The notes: generated by a model from the letters alone, not told the origin. A stretch of DNA of 64,000 bases from Allacma fusca (GCA_947179485.1 OX359248.1:29087378-29151377), one strand, 5' to 3'. Positions 1 through 15,000 are shown, numbered from the stretch's first letter. Numbers and translations are program-made.

Positions 1-2408
1 TGTAGAACATGTAGATATGTAATTATATATATCTATGTAATGTGGAAAGTACCAGAAAATAAAGGCAGATCTATAAATACATAGCCTAGAACTACACATA
101 CAATTATTACATGTATACAAAAGGTGCCACATTACCCTGTCCAGTATTGTCAGTGTCACCGTTCCAAGAAAATTGCAACCTAAAGCATGTCTCTGGCATC
201 CATTTGTACCTACAGTTACTTTTTAATGCATTAGTATATGTACGCTGACATCCTCATACATACGGTAGAACAAGGGCATACACAACAAGATAAAAGCGAA
301 ATTGACGCTGATGGGTTGTGTGTATTCGAAGTGACAGGAAATAGGACACCGTGACAGTGGCAACTCCCAATGGTTTTCATATTGACACAGCTCCTGGTTT
401 GCAACCCCAATCGTAGGCAAGACCATGTTTGCATTAATGGTCCCTGTCAAAATCAGCATTGGCTTGGTTGGTCACGAGTGAGGTTTCTTCAATTTACTAA
501 GCCTTGTCTCATCTCATTTTTATTTTTCCTCCTTACTTAAGGATTCCACATCAGTTTTCTAATCTATTTCCAATATCTACTGGTTGGCTAAAATGAACAT
601 TAGCTGTATGCATTGATACAACACCTGATGCAAAATGCAAGGGTACTATAAAAAAAACTAAAAATCCCAGGAGCAGCAAAGATACCTGTTATTTTTTGCA
701 TTACCAATATATTTTGACCTTGATTTACTTGAAAAATCTCAACGTATAGATGCTATGACGGTTGTTATAAAAAACTCCACGTGATTTTATATAGATAGAA
801 TTGCATATGTATGTACGTAGGTGGAGGGAGTGGAGATGAAGATACGGTCGCTACGAATACACAGAGCTACTGAGAATTTTCATTGAAAAAATCTATAGGC
901 AATGTCGTTCCATTTTGATTACCCCCGAGACTTCTTTTTCAAGTTTCACACACTCTTTTCGAAGAAATATCTTCGTTCCTCAACGGATCTGAGTTTGAGC
1001 ATCCTATGGAAGCAGTTCCATTTAGAAATGCTGCATTCCGATTCAATCTAACCGTTTTCCAATTCCAAATTTCCATTTACATTGAAATCTTTTTGTGGTT
1101 CCTGGGTACTGTATAAGGCTCTCCTATAGATATATATTTCTCAGGATGGAATCTCCCAATGCATCTTCAATGTACGTACTTGAATAATACATATATTTTG
1201 AATCCGATTAATCTCATATGTTTTGTGTCAGTTTTAAAAACTTAACTAAACGCATTATAACAATAAGAGAAAGTCACGCAATGAGTAGATACTGTACAGA
1301 TTACGACTATATTGAAAGATTCCCAAGAATTGTTGAACATTTTGTGACTCTTTTATTCAAGAAATATTAGCTACTTAAAATGCTAACCTGTTCAAATAAT
1401 AATAAACAAAATTGTCCGTTCCGTAGAATTGTTCAATTTGAGGCCATTGCATACAAGTCCTAGCTATAATGCAGGGGAGGGAAAATATGCAAATTTTTGC
1501 GATACGAATTCCGAGAAAAGAAGCCTCGTTATTGTTCAAGTAATGAAATTTTGAGGGTATCTTGATGCTTCTGTCGTGTCTCGGAACCAACCATATCTGT
1601 ATGCGTTCCGAGAAAGAGGAAATGTACTTATTAGGAGTTTCCTCTGCTTTGGGTAATTGTTTCACGAAACATGATAAAAATAATAGAAGACATCTTTCCG
1701 CGGCCGAGTTTATGCATTCTATGCCATTCTCCCTGATAATTAACTTGTACAATATTCCTGGAATCCATAAAGCACGTTTGCCAAAAAGCCTCCTTCCTTC
1801 CTCCTTTTTATCCTGTAGCACTCGGATACTGCGCCGAGTCATAATTCCGCTCGGGCTTTTACCACAACCAGTTGGCAAACAACTTAGTCCACACGTAGTT
1901 CTTTGTGCTCACTTGAGTTACAAAGCCAAGAGGAAAAAAAATCAGGAAGTTAAGCTACTGGGAGAAGACCATGGGTTTACAACTTGGCTTTTTATGCGTG
2001 GGGATGTGTAAGCCTAGCGTGGAGTCGTTGTTCATGTATCTACATATCTTCTATGTAGTGTCTGATTTTGGGAGTTACTTTCCCCACAATTTCAACTTCT
2101 TGTATCTAGTTCAGGTGCATAGACGTTCTAGGTTTCGGGAACTATAGGTTATATAGATAAATACTTAGATTCCTTTAGTACAATCATATTGGACATTGTT
2201 TCAACGATGCAATATCGTCCTGATGTTTTGTGTACTAAAAGCATACAAGTCAGTTACTAAGAAGGAACATGAAATCGTAATGAAGCGGATTCCTTTCCTT
2301 GGGAAGCATTTACTTAAAGGTACTTTATATAGCATGGTGAGAAGTTAAGGGAATCTTGCCCGGCTGAGTAAGTAGCCCAAAGATGCGTAAATATCACAAG
2401 TCTGGAGC

Positions 2409-2431
2409 AGAGAGAGAGAGAGAGAGAGAGA
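2409..2431. repeat. (AG)n microsatellite
   Basis: Uninterrupted AG dinucleotide run of about 11 units. It is one of the few purine runs on the + strand; most dinucleotide tracts in this window read CT on +. Confidence 0.95.
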
Positions 2432-2746
2432 ATAACAACAGTTGCTAACAGCAGGACGTACATGTGTTATGAGAGAGTATGAGAAGATGATACTCCATAG
2501 TATTTGTAGAATCCTAAAGATTTGGATCGTAGAATCCTCTGGGTAGTAAATTGGAGCCCAATGCGTACGTTCCAGTTGTTTCTAATGCACTGAAGTATAT
2601 CTCCAGCAATTCAGTAATGCGTGAGTCCATGTCCCGTTCCGTTAACTACATACACTAGGAAGTGTACAGTTACCAGGAAGGGGTTGTCCCATCCCTATAC
2701 TCTGGATATTAGTTACTGGATGCTCCAGTAACTTCGAGTAAGTAGG

Positions 2747-2944
2747 ATGAAGCAACTATCACTTACATTAACTATTATAGTGACTACTGTCAACTTTTTA
2801 CAACTTGGAGAAAGCCAAAAGGAATGTAAATGTGAGGCTGAAATGCCCAAATGGGTAATATTGCCTTTAAGGACGGCAACTCTCCCTCCGAAAATCAACA
2901 GTGTTGTAACCATTTGTGGGCACGAGTCTGGAGGCAGTGTGTAA
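2747..2944 (+). CDS. Possible small secreted peptide or signal-peptide exon (weak)
   Basis: A 65-codon ATG frame starts with a charged residue and a hydrophobic stretch (MKQLSLTLTIIVTTVNFLQL), like a signal peptide, with a plausible cleavage just before QKE. The mature part would have three cysteines. Two GT dinucleotides could act as splice donors: after the Trp codon of MPKW (GTAATA), and over the stop codon (GTAAGG). It could therefore be a first coding exon rather than a whole gene. Neither donor is in the phase needed to join directly to the acceptor at 15753 (phase 1), so it is not simply exon 1 of the kelch gene unless another exon lies between. No family is recognised and the opposite strand is also open, so this may be chance. 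Confidence 0.15.
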   Translation: MKQLSLTLTIIVTTVNFLQLGESQKECKCEAEMPKWVILPLRTATLPPKINSVVTICGHESGGSV

Positions 2945-5143
2945 GGAGTGGGATCTGCATGTGTATTTATACTGAGGATCCTCACCCTCCGACACATATC
3001 TATGGCACATTTTAGTAAATACCATCGCACCATAGTAAAGACTAGTAAAGAGTGGTAATGCTCCCGAAATACTACGACAGAGCTGGAGCTTTGACTGTAA
3101 CAACTGGAACTCCCGTTTCATATCACTTGGGCTGAATCAGCACCCATTGAACACTCTGGGAGTAGTAGTGAGTTTTCAAAAGTAGCAAATGGAAGTGAGG
3201 ATGAATTCTTCAGTAGTGGGAAGGTCTAAGCCCCGACTCTACGTATATTTCTTGAGGGGAAGACGTGATGAAATGTATAACTTGTGTCGGAATGGATTGT
3301 ATCGCTTAAGGATAAGTGAGGGCTGGTGAAATGCTCTTGTTGATACAATCCTCCTCTTTTAGGAGTGAACTTGACTATGTGTAGATACTATAGACTCGGG
3401 AGAAAATTATACCTCGAGACTCCACATTGCATACACTTTTGTATTGCAAAAACCCGTTGGACACATAAGTTTTTGAGAGAGGAATGTGGACGGAATGGAA
3501 GAAACCACCACGTGAGGACGGGGAAAGTGATCTACGTACGGAATTGACTTGACTTTTAGGGAGAAAGCTGAGTGAAAACACACTTTTCCGCTTTCTTTTT
3601 GCTGACACGAACAAAATAAATGAACACCATCTGGGGAAATGGCTCCCTCCGTTGATATGTATATGATAAAGCTAGGACAACCTACCAGACAAGAGGGAAT
3701 AAGCATTCGATTCCCTCAAAAAAAAAAATTCTCACTGTCAGTCGTACAATTTACGCTAGATCCGTCCTGGTGGTCTTAGCCTTCCTTTAGCTATGTATGT
3801 CTACGTAAGTACATGCGTTGGGAAGGAGTAGGAAACTGCCAGTGATTTTTACTCGAGTCACTTCCAGTTTGACAGTCCCTTTTTAACTGGTTCCTGCTTT
3901 GATCTTGATGCAATTGTGGAGGTTGTGCAAGGAGCGTGCGTGTGGACTGTAAATTGAATTTTAATGCCTTTGAACATTTTTCAGGTAATTAGTGGGGAAT
4001 TGCATTTTTTTCCCAGCCCTTTTATTAAATCCAGGTGGAAATTTCCCTCCCACTAGACTCTCTTTATATTAAATTAGAAAAAAAAGTTGTACTTACTTTC
4101 CGGCGGAGGGAAAACTCCCTCCTGTAATAAGGACTGTATGGAGTGGCTCACAGAGGAATGGTTTAATGAAGTAGAATTTCTTTCACGCTTGAAATAAACT
4201 CCGCTTCACACCTCCTCCTCCTCCGCTTGTAATAAGAAGGTGTTTGTATTGCGAATTTAAGAGAAAAGAGCTACTTTATCCCAACTCCTTATGTATAGAT
4301 ATATGTAGATACTACAGTGTATTACATATAAGGATACTTCCGGGAGATTCTATAGCAAAAACGCTAGTTTTACTCTCATGCTATACATATCTATATGTAA
4401 TGTCAGGCTGACATTTTACACTGTGAAGACGTCTTGGTCGTTTATTGAGTTCCCTGCTGGGATCTTCTCTTGTAAGTGAAGGTTATTTCCATTTTATTTC
4501 ATTCCCGCTTTGTTTATTTGGAGATTTTTCACCTTCATTTCTCGACACAATATCAACTAAGAGCGGGATCCTGGGATGGATCTTTTCTCTGGCTTCATTC
4601 AGCCCCTGTTAGATATGTGGTTGGGGAATAGGTGCAATTTGCAAGGTTCCCAATTTACTGGAAATACCTGAAAAATCGTAACATTTCCCAGCTTCCTTCA
4701 CCTTCTCCTTTTTATTCCGGGAGGGCTGATCCACTGATTGTGGGACTTGCTATCTGCTTTTACAATTTTATGGATATCGTACCACAGGAATACATAGTCC
4801 ATAATAATTATTGTATGCTGATGAAGGCACAGAGAGAGAGCCTTGTAGCTGGGAACATTTTCGTATGTCCTTACGTAATGCAGGGAACTAACACTAAGCA
4901 TTTACGTATAAACTAATGTATTACCCCGGGAATTTTTTCCTTTCCCACGGATGTTTCATTTCTCAGTGGAAAGTCAGGGAGTGGAAATTGGCAACTATTA
5001 ACACGTGAAAGCGTCAAGGAGGGAAAGCTTTGGCTGTTGCTACTCAGTCCATTAAGCACCTCCGTAACGAGTCTCATCTAAGGTTGGGAACAACTTTGCC
5101 ACTCTTGATTCAAGTCCGGTTGAGTTGGTCATCATAGAAGAGT

Positions 5144-5159
5144 TCTCTCTCTCTCTCTC
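5144..5159. repeat. (TC)n microsatellite
   Basis: Eight TC units, uninterrupted, in non-coding sequence. Confidence 0.9.
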
Positions 5160-6809
5160 CTTTCTATATCCTGAATGGGACTGGGTGGAATTCCCTCTTA
5201 GCATTTCTCTTTTCTTCCTAATGCAATAATCTGGGGACCTGAAGGAGCCGTCTTCTAATTCTCACTCCTCTGTCTGATAATTGTTTTATTTTTGAAATTG
5301 CCCATTGTAGGATTTTATGACCGCATTACTTTTATAGCCCGTGTTGGATTTTACGCCTCCAAATTCATTAAGGTTCCAAATATTCCAGGGTCCTAATGTG
5401 GGGTACATACAGCATTACCACAAAAATTACAATTTTCATTAACTTTCTCCGTATATGTGCCACATATTAATTAATAAATCCCAGGCGAGGGAATTTATTA
5501 TGTAAATTAGTGCTTAGGAAAAAAAACAGTGTATTTAAATCAGTTCATTTAAATTCATTAAATCCTTTCGTAAATACAATTCCTTTATATGTCCTTAATT
5601 CCATCCTATCTCTTGTAATTTCAGAAAGACAGTCAAACATAATAATTATGAGCATCACAAAATTTAAGGAGTTGGGCTGTAAATCCGAGGCCGTGCAGAT
5701 GAACTGATATTGACGTCGGGGTATGAGAGGGGCTTAAAATTGTTATTTAATTTAATTACGCGAAAAATAAATCCCGTCTGTAAAATGAGGCTCGAGACAG
5801 GGTAAATGCAGTGACAAGGGCTGTACACTCCGGGAGTCGTAGCTAAAGCAAAGGAATTATAATGAGATTCAAGTCGAGATCCAAAACAGGATCCAATTTT
5901 GACGGTGTCAATCGACTTGGGCCTGGCATAATCATTTGACGTTTCAGAAATGATCGCTCCACTTTAGTAGATGGTATTAAAGATGCAGGGAGAGTCCCCT
6001 ATTTCGATGTGCTTCACGGTATCCATGCATACTGTAGATATACCAGAGCCCATCACAAGGATGGTGATACTTAAACCATTCCGAGTGTTATTTAGGCTTA
6101 GGCATGCCATTATGAGGGATTTGACTGAGAGTATCTATAGATACATTATCTCCTATCTTCTCATTTATAAGATATGAGGCTTCTGACGTATGCACGGTCT
6201 GTGAGAAGACTCAAGTCGTGGGAGAAACCACCAATTTAAATCACACATCAAAAGCTAATATGCTAAGAACGTGAATAGATGAGCTCGCCGTTCCTCTTGC
6301 CACTTGAAGATAAATCTTATTCAATCAAGGCCCTATGTATATATGTGATAAGCAAGACACTGGTGTCTGTGTGTATATGAGGGAGAGTATGATTTAAACA
6401 CTTTAAGACAGTTGGTGGATTTCCGATGGCATCTCCGTCCCTGTACATTAAAGAGGCAGGCGTGAAGTATGCAAAGTCAAGGCTAAGAACCGCGAAAAGT
6501 CAGGAATGAAGGGAATAAAATATAATATAAAACTCCTGACTAAGCTTTTAATATTTGCCTTTGAAATTCTATGCTAATCATCCCACTCCGTCCATGTCTC
6601 TACATGGGGATGCCCGGACAGAGAAATATGACTGCCCACAAATTTGTGGGTCCGGATACTTTTCCCTGTTGGGTATCCTTCCATACAGGTTATGCAGTTA
6701 GTTTGACGCTGGCATGCTGCAAGACGATATCTGAATTCATAAATTTTATTTGATGTTTACATCGTCTCTCACGTCCTAGGACCATCCATAATAGAGACTG
6801 TGCAGGGGG

Positions 6810-6832
6810 CTCTCTCTCTCTCTCTCTCTCTC
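6810..6832. repeat. (CT)n microsatellite
   Basis: About eleven CT units, uninterrupted, followed by a less regular pyrimidine tract. Confidence 0.95.
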
Positions 6833-7381
6833 CTCTCCTTACAGGACCTTGTTTGAGTAGTGCCCATCTGTGCATATACAGATATTTACATAAGTATTCC
6901 TTGTAAGTTCCCTCTTTAATTATTATTATTACAATGCAAACTACGTAGTCACATTATATTACTATGTATGTACATGGCTCCGTTTACAGATTTCCGTCCC
7001 GTGAGTAATTTCCATGGTATAGGTACTTTATTTACCTAATCTGCCGTACTTTACCTGTCACCATTTACATGAGGTTCCCCAACCTTTAATTACCACATGA
7101 CTCATGTAAGTGCCAGGGGGTAATACAGGAGATACATTATTAATTAAATGAATGTTTTCTTTAACAAGGCAGATTAAACAGGAGCATATGCTTCGTCCCT
7201 GTGGCGCATAGATATAGGATAGGATGAGAGCAGCTCTTTAGAAAGAAATGAGACAAACTTTCTCATTTGTAATGTAAATAGCCTCAGATTGTTTGTGGTA
7301 GTTATGATATTATTAATTACTCGTATTTCATATCGAATTCTAATGTAATACCACTTCCGTTTAGTATTGTTCTTTCCCTGT

Positions 7382-7415
7382 AGATATTTCTATATGTGTA
7401 CATATAGAAATATCT
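7382..7415. repeat. Perfect 15-bp inverted repeat (hairpin)
   Basis: Left arm AGATATTTCTATATG and right arm CATATAGAAATATCT are exact reverse complements, separated by the four bases TGTA. The arms are AT-rich, so this may be a palindrome that arises easily in such sequence. No coding or mobile-element context is visible around it. Confidence 0.9.
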
Positions 7416-9074
7416 CTCTGCCCTTACTGCAAGATACATACTGAGAAGACCTCATACCGACTACAAGAAATAATGAATTCTTGGAGCATCTGAACTTGAA
7501 CCCGCATTCTTATCTACATTTTTCCAGCTCAAATTTTGATAGAAATATGAGCCTGGGGTAGTCAGGAATGGGAGGGAGAGGAAATGTCAGGGACTATAAG
7601 AAGCTTTATCATTATTGAATCAACGATCAATCACACAAGGTTCATGGGAAACCTCAGTTTGGGAAAGCATGGGGAAAGTGAAAGGGGCCCAAGCTCTGGT
7701 AACTTATATAAAGCATGGTAGCATCTCCCAACCTCCGAAACTTTGGTTTCAGTTTGTACACACACAAGTTCAAGCATCAATCTACAGCCCGTCGTGGGCC
7801 ACAAACTATACTAGACAGAGTCAAGTCTCACTAGTAGTACATAACAGGCTCACTACTAGAACATAAAGTGAAGTAACTCATTGCTATATTTCAGCTTCAT
7901 TGCATTCCCAACTTTTTTTTTCTTCTTTTTCTTCTTCAGAGTGTGGTTTTGCTAGGGTAGTTGATACGTCAGTGTGTGTATATAGGGTGGTTGGAGTAAT
8001 GGAGGGTGTTGGAATGGACTATTGTTACTGTATGTTAAAATCTTTTTGAGGCATGAATTTATGTACAAGTATATTTTGTAGATTTGAGCTCTCAGTAGTA
8101 CTAGTGTTAAATGACCCAATAGTGTTGGAGATGAAAAAGAGAGAGTCTCCCTTGGGAACTTCCTTCCCCGCACGTGGCTACTATTAGAAACGTGTAGGGC
8201 GTCCCTCATACATGATAAGCACATGCAGACGCTCTAATAGACGGAATTCTCTGTGAGACCACGGAATTCAAATCGGAACGCACTGATTTGTCTGAAAGAA
8301 CTTATTTGCAAATGAATAGATGCGGGGAGAACCACGTGAAGGAAATGCAAAAGTTATGTCCGAGGTTCTCCTCATTGTGAGGCTCCAGCTTCTCCGTAGT
8401 CATCTGCAGCAGACAGTTGTGGTTCGTATCTCTGTTTCTCCCTTATTATTGTCCGGATTTGACTTGACTGGAGTTGAATGCAGTGGTTTCAGCTATACAG
8501 ATATGTAGTATAATTCCAAGGCGCGTGCATATAGACACAATAATCTGTGCAAGAGTGAAGGGAAGGCAAGAAACAAATGTGAATATTTAGAGGAGTCCTC
8601 CCATGGTACTTCCTCTTCACTGGTTTATACTCAGATTGTTGAGAGAAGGGATAATTTGGGAAAGGGAAACCCTCCCTATTTCTTAATATTGGGTGAATTC
8701 CTAAAGAGATCCAGGAGAAAAAAAAACTAAAGGAAATCCAGGGATGGGCCTAATGCTACCATATTTGCATCTCATCTTACCTCCTATTTCTTTTAGGTAA
8801 GCACCCCCCACGCAAAGTTACACGCTCGTAGATGACAATGCGTTTGAGGATGAGATGGGATCCCCACACGATACAATACTGTACCATTAGGGTTACATTG
8901 TGGAGAAAACCAACTTTTCACTCTCTCCGCTCCAAGATACAAGGAACACTCTCACTTGGTGGCTGGAATAAAAAAACTTTCCAACTTGATCCGTTGCGGT
9001 TGCAACTTTCTCCTATCTCCCAGTGGCCACCATTTGGAACTACATATTTGGGAGTAGTTACTTACGATGTGTGT

Positions 9075-9093
9075 ACATACATACATACATACA
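9075..9093. repeat. (ACAT)n microsatellite
   Basis: Nearly five tetranucleotide units. Similar ACAT/TACA tracts occur at 20661, 29251 and 37753. Confidence 0.9.
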
Positions 9094-12000
9094 AGCATGA
9101 CATACCCTATACCCTAACGTAGTCTCTACTAGAATGCCTATACACATTTAAATATCCACGGAGAAGAGCCTCCAGCTAACAATCTAAACGACCTCGCACA
9201 TCCCTCTGTCCATGTATTTATACCCAGAGCTACTTACGAGAATGACAATGCTTCAGAACAATTTAGTTCGAGTCGACCTAATTCACTTGAAACAAGTTTT
9301 ATTTTTATATACACAGGAGGATTCTCCTGACGGCTGGGCTTGTCAGTTAAGCTCACTACGCAATTTTCGCACGTCCTCCACATCCTGACTCACTCTCCTT
9401 TCCGATGGGTCTATTCCTGTTCTCATACTCTACAGGACTTCCTTATATTTATTTTCCTTTTGAAATGTTTGCCAGCAGAAAAAAAAATCTACGAGTGTAA
9501 AAAGTTTCAGAGACGTCTCCTAAATAAGGAACTACGGATACACATTGTATGCAGTACAAAAAGCTTGGACAGTTAATGTTCGACTATACTTTCGTATGAG
9601 ACTCTCTCTCTCTCTATCCCTCCATCCATAAAGGAACAGAGTGTTTAGAAATGAATGGCTCCAACGACCGGATCCACCGTGGCAGAATTGCTACAGGAAC
9701 AGGAAGGATATCATCAAGTAAAAATTCATTGACTGAACTTTTTGATAAAGTCAAATAAGTTCTTCATGCTGAAAATTAAAAGGTGAATGAGTGTGAGACT
9801 AGCCTTATCATATTTGTGAATCCTTTACATATCATTTTTATGACCCCTGCTATCTACTATTCCAATGAAACTGACTCCTCTGACTTCCAAGTCTGGGGCT
9901 AAAAGCTGAAATATCTGTTTTGATGTGTTCAGTTCACTTGATCTTCGGAGCTGAGGATGTGTACGTACTATGTGATAGTTCGAGTTGTAGGATGAAGCTG
10001 TGTGGCATACGTAACTCCTGTGTATAGAGTCCTGTCATATATGTGTAGATACTGTACAAGTATATGGGGAGTAAAGCCATGCGTGGGGATATAAGGTGAA
10101 AGTACGATGTGGGAGAATGTGTGAGTACATTTCAAACGGGTGTCGTAAGAGATACCGAAACATCTTGCCAGGATGGAATTCTGGGCACGTGCCAATTTTT
10201 GCGTTGAAAGACATTCCAATTGAAATATTACTTGTATTTTCACTTTCTCTTTGTAGGCTACTTGACTGGTTCCGGAATCTAGGAAATGCAACATGTACAT
10301 AAACATTTTAGGGGAACGGAGCCCTACATATGTAGGAAGCGACTTTCCCCAGAATTTCCCCCTCTACAGGATATGCCTATTTTATGAGTTTTAATATGTA
10401 CCTAAGGTTTTATTCTTGATGGAACATTTCTATCATTTGTGTCTGTCCCCGTGGACTATCTCTGTAGGCAGTAAATAATATGGTACTTACTCAGCGGAAT
10501 TTGCTCGGGCTCATAAAATGAATTACGTAAGCAACAACTTCACATGACAGGAATAAATAAATCTGAAACAACGAAACAGTACTTTTGTAATTAAATCAAC
10601 TTCTGGAAATTACAAAGTAAAGTGAGGGAGAAGATTCAAATCCCAGTATTCAAGCTGGCTTCTCGCCCTCAATAATCATTGTACACAGAAGACAGTAATA
10701 GCTACGTTGGCACATTTTTCGTTTGAGAAATTTTTGGAGATTGGAACTAAATTCCAGAGTCACCTATCATGTCATGATTTTTTTTCCAAATGAATTGAAA
10801 CTGTGAAAGACTAGATTTTGTGGCTTTGTCTATTTTGTACAGATATTTGTTCTGAAGAAATTTCACAAGAATGTCCCTCAAGCTCATAGGTATGAATAAA
10901 TAAAGAAGATGAAAAAGAGTGCTATTACAGTATGCATTTGTTACCATAGTTGACTCTGCTCTTTGATCAACTTCAAACATGTGTGTACAAAAAATATTTA
11001 AGCCCTAGATACATTTCTGTAGTTCCTTGCCCCTATATGTATTGCTGTTTATGTAAAGCTACATTCTAGACTCCTCAAAGGAGCATATGTTTACAATCAC
11101 CATGTCCTGAGTCCCTGCAAACCAGACTTTGCTCGAGTGTTCAGACATGATTTGTGCACGGGGTTTAATGAGTAAATGCAAGTAAGTCCAGGAGTTTATG
11201 AGACGCGAAGGAGAAAATTGAGATGCGAGGCAGGAAGAATAATGCAAGTTCATGCGAGGGTTCAAGTGTCACGACACGGTCGCCTTCCTCATGAATCAGT
11301 TCCCTCCAGACGTTACAGATAGATATGTACATATGTCCTGTGTATTTATTATGGTTACTCTACCACAATCCTTCCCTCTCCTGACATACGCGCAAGTGTA
11401 AGTACAGAACCCACTAAAAATTCCCAGACTCCAGGGTTTTCTACCCTCTTGGATTCATGTATCTACATATCCTCCTCATAGAGTCTACGTACTTACTCTG
11501 GAAAAATGCTTGGGAAGCGGAGTGCAAATGTTAAAAAAAAACAAGATGAGACAAAATTTATATGTAGGGATTGCATATAATAGAGATCAAGTGAATATAT
11601 GTGTACTCTGGGAAGTTTTTCCATTGTGATTAAACTACGTCCCAGTTCCTAAGTACTTAGTTTTTTTCTGCTCAGTCTGATTCAACCGTAATCACAAATC
11701 TCTCTCGTGTCTCGTTTATTTAATTTACGAAAGCACAACCCTGTACTACGAAGGAAGGACCATGCATGGAAGTGGGGATTTCTAACGTCAATTAAAGAAA
11801 CTACTGTAGTAGCTACCTACCTACTTACATACAACCAACTTCCCGTGAAACCTTTTTATCTCTAAAAAATTCCCACTTGAAGCTACTACATAATTATGTA
11901 TAGTCTTTCGTGCTTTTAACGTCCCCGTTGAAAGCTTACTAACTCTTAAGCTCACAATGTTTACTCATAAAGTATGTCATGTGTTGAAACTAATTAACTA

Positions 12001-15000
12001 CCTACAAACCCTCCTAAATATTTTATAACGAGAGATGTTGATATGCGTGGTGGTATTAGTAGTACGCATCTATGTATGTATCTATACCTATGTATGTAGA
12101 TACATATGTATGTACATCTCTTAAAACACATCATAAAATGTAATGGAACACTTGCGACAATTATGATTATGTACTACGTGGGAATTCCTCCCAGAATCTC
12201 AGAACTTTTAACATGCTTGAGAGATGCTAGGAACGAAAATGAGGAGCACTTTGTAGGGATTATTAAATAACAAAAAATTAACAGATCTTAAGTTTTGATA
12301 TAATGATTAACTGCTTGGGAGTTTAACCTTTGTGAGGGAAAGCGTCTGAACTTCCGATTGACTGAGTTGATTGATTTTTTTTTGCAAGAGACCTTTACAT
12401 AAAGTACCTATACAGTAATTAGGGTTTCCCCATTAAAAGGATCTCCGGCTCCTAGTTTGTTTCTTTCACTTTGACTTGGATGTAATATCTATACGTAGAT
12501 AAAAAAGAAAGTAGATCGGATAGGTAACTATAGTTACTGGAGGACTTCCTTGAGGAGGAGTAGACAAAGAGTGGATTTTCATCTACGGAGCAACTTTTAT
12601 CTCAGAGGGAGGAATTTCAAAGCAATGTGAACCTGAATGATGTTGAAAAAAGTTTCCGTTGGCTCCATGGTGCATGTGTATTATGGCTTTTGTCTTGACT
12701 TTGAATGTTCGTCTTATTTACGGACACGAAGAGTGAATAAAGTGAAAAAGTGTCGTTGCTCCTTTTAGCCCTTTCATGAGTAACTTTGTTGTTCTATATT
12801 CTATGATCTCTCCTTTCAACCTATACCTATATTTCATTTGATGCCCTTTGGTTATAAACTATCCCGTTGCCTATAGGTATAGGTAAGTTTTTGGCTTCCT
12901 CCAGTACAGTGTACTTCCCCTGGAAGAATTGAGTTGGAAAAGGATGCCTGAAGTTAGAACAGTAGAGAAGTAGATTCCCTCTCTGAGAGTTTCTCAATCT
13001 CCGCGACTCTTTGTGGTTTCTCTTTTGTTCCGTCGTTAGAGTAATTCTCATTTTTTATTACGTTACTTCCTGATGGTCACATGGAAATTGAGGGGAGAAG
13101 ACAAGATCAGAGTTTGTACTCTTCAAAGTTACCTCCTGGTTAAGGGGCAACTAGTAGATACAGAAGCTTTTGGAAACAAATTTCCACAGAAAAACACGTC
13201 GGCCCAGCTCCAAAAAATCAACAGCATTCCCCAAATCCTGTCAAGGTTTTTTGGCTAAATCCATCATTTGTGAAGGTACAAATTGATAGGAAAATAAATT
13301 CAGTACAATTTATAGGAAATGTTTGCAAATTCCCTGGGTCTCGAAGGGTAGACTTTTGCCTCTTAACTTCAAGGTGGCTACGTGATTATGTATGACAGGA
13401 CTGGGAATGATAGAAGCACATAACCGATTACTTCGGAGGTTGGAGGGAAAGCGGAGTAAAAAGGTATCGATTGAACCTCCGGCAAAATGATGGTAACATG
13501 GCAGTGTGTGAGGACTACGTAATAATTCCTGTCTTTAGCGGTTTCCTACTCTTCACGTCCGTATGAGAAGCAATAAAAGTTTTCCAACTTATTCAAGTGC
13601 CTGTTCTTGGAACTGAGAGACTTGGCTTTATTCATGGCGGAGGTGTTGGGAGTAATCTGTAGGCAGTGGGGCAGAGATAGGGTGATACCATCAGTATGTG
13701 TGGATAGGTCTTTGTACTATGATGGACGATGCTTCCGGTCTGCCGAAATCCACTTGACTTACGACAACCAGTCAGGAATAACGAGGTCTAGAGCTAATTT
13801 TCCGATGTAGCTTTATTCCTAGTGATTGCCGAGTGCCGAGCCCAGTCCTTCCCCGCCTCCCTGGCCTGATGATGGGTGAGAGAGCGAGCTTAGTTTCATC
13901 AAATGTGCACCTTCCAGCTATGCACACTTTAACTCATCGTTCGGAAGAGTAAAATATTAGTGTCTGTTTTCCCCACTCATATATCTATGTAGCTATGTAT
14001 ATCTAAAGATACTTTCGCAATAGTGTATCTATATTTTACACGGCTTGAGTGGTATCCACTCACACTTTTCATCTCTATACGGAGAAGATTCACAATTTGA
14101 GTTGGGAGTAGATATACCTAGATATAGATAGATACATGAAAGCGAATGTTAAGAGGAAGACTAATAGAAGGTTTGACCTCCTTCTCTCTCTCTGGAGAAG
14201 TTTATTACACACTGTGATTCCGCCTAATAAGCAAGGTTTTATGAAAGTCGTAGATGTAAAGCCTAAAGGTTGACGACTTTAAACTTGTGTTATTACCCAG
14301 CTTAACTTCCATCTTTCATATTCATAAGCTGTGCGTTTCTTCGGAGGAGATTTTCTTTTTAATAAAAACATCTCTAGGTCAGATTAATCTTTAATGATTC
14401 CTTCATAATTCATTTAAATTAATGTCCCATTAATGTTTCAAGCTTCCTCAAATATCCCATATTCTGTGTTTACAAGGGAGGCTACGCAAAGGACTTTCCA
14501 TATCTTTCTCCCTGTATAATAAGTTCCGCTCAGAGTTACATTAGTTTATCTGGATTCCTATGGAGATATTGGCCTATATTTTCGTACTGGGAACTCCTAT
14601 GTCCACCGCAGAGACTCTCATTCTTCTTGTTGGGTGTAAGTGTGTGTGTGTATTTTGTTTCCATAGGTATGAAATTTGTGTATGCACAGGGTACAGTTAC
14701 TGATAAGAAAGTCTGGCAGGAGGGGTATAGGAGGGGTATATAGGATGTGGTTAGCAAGTATGATTCTTACTGAGTGACAGGGACAAAAGGACAAGATTAA
14801 TGAATTGGAGGGAAAAGTACATTAGCAAGGCGCTGAGTCTTTTCAAGTCCTTGACAAGTGCAGAGTATCACGCTTAGCGTAAAATATGGTGACTGTGACA
14901 TAAAGATTAATTTTTCATCATTCTCTTGTTTCTGGTGAAAACTTTTCCATTTATGGCAATCATAATTACAGCAAGATTCTCAGTGTCACTTACCAAACCA

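Noticed and set aside
1375-2011. Overlapping open frames of about 150-167 codons on both strands.
   Set aside because: Both strands are open over the same bases, no domain is recognisable on either, and there are no convincing splice sites or start context. Most likely chance.
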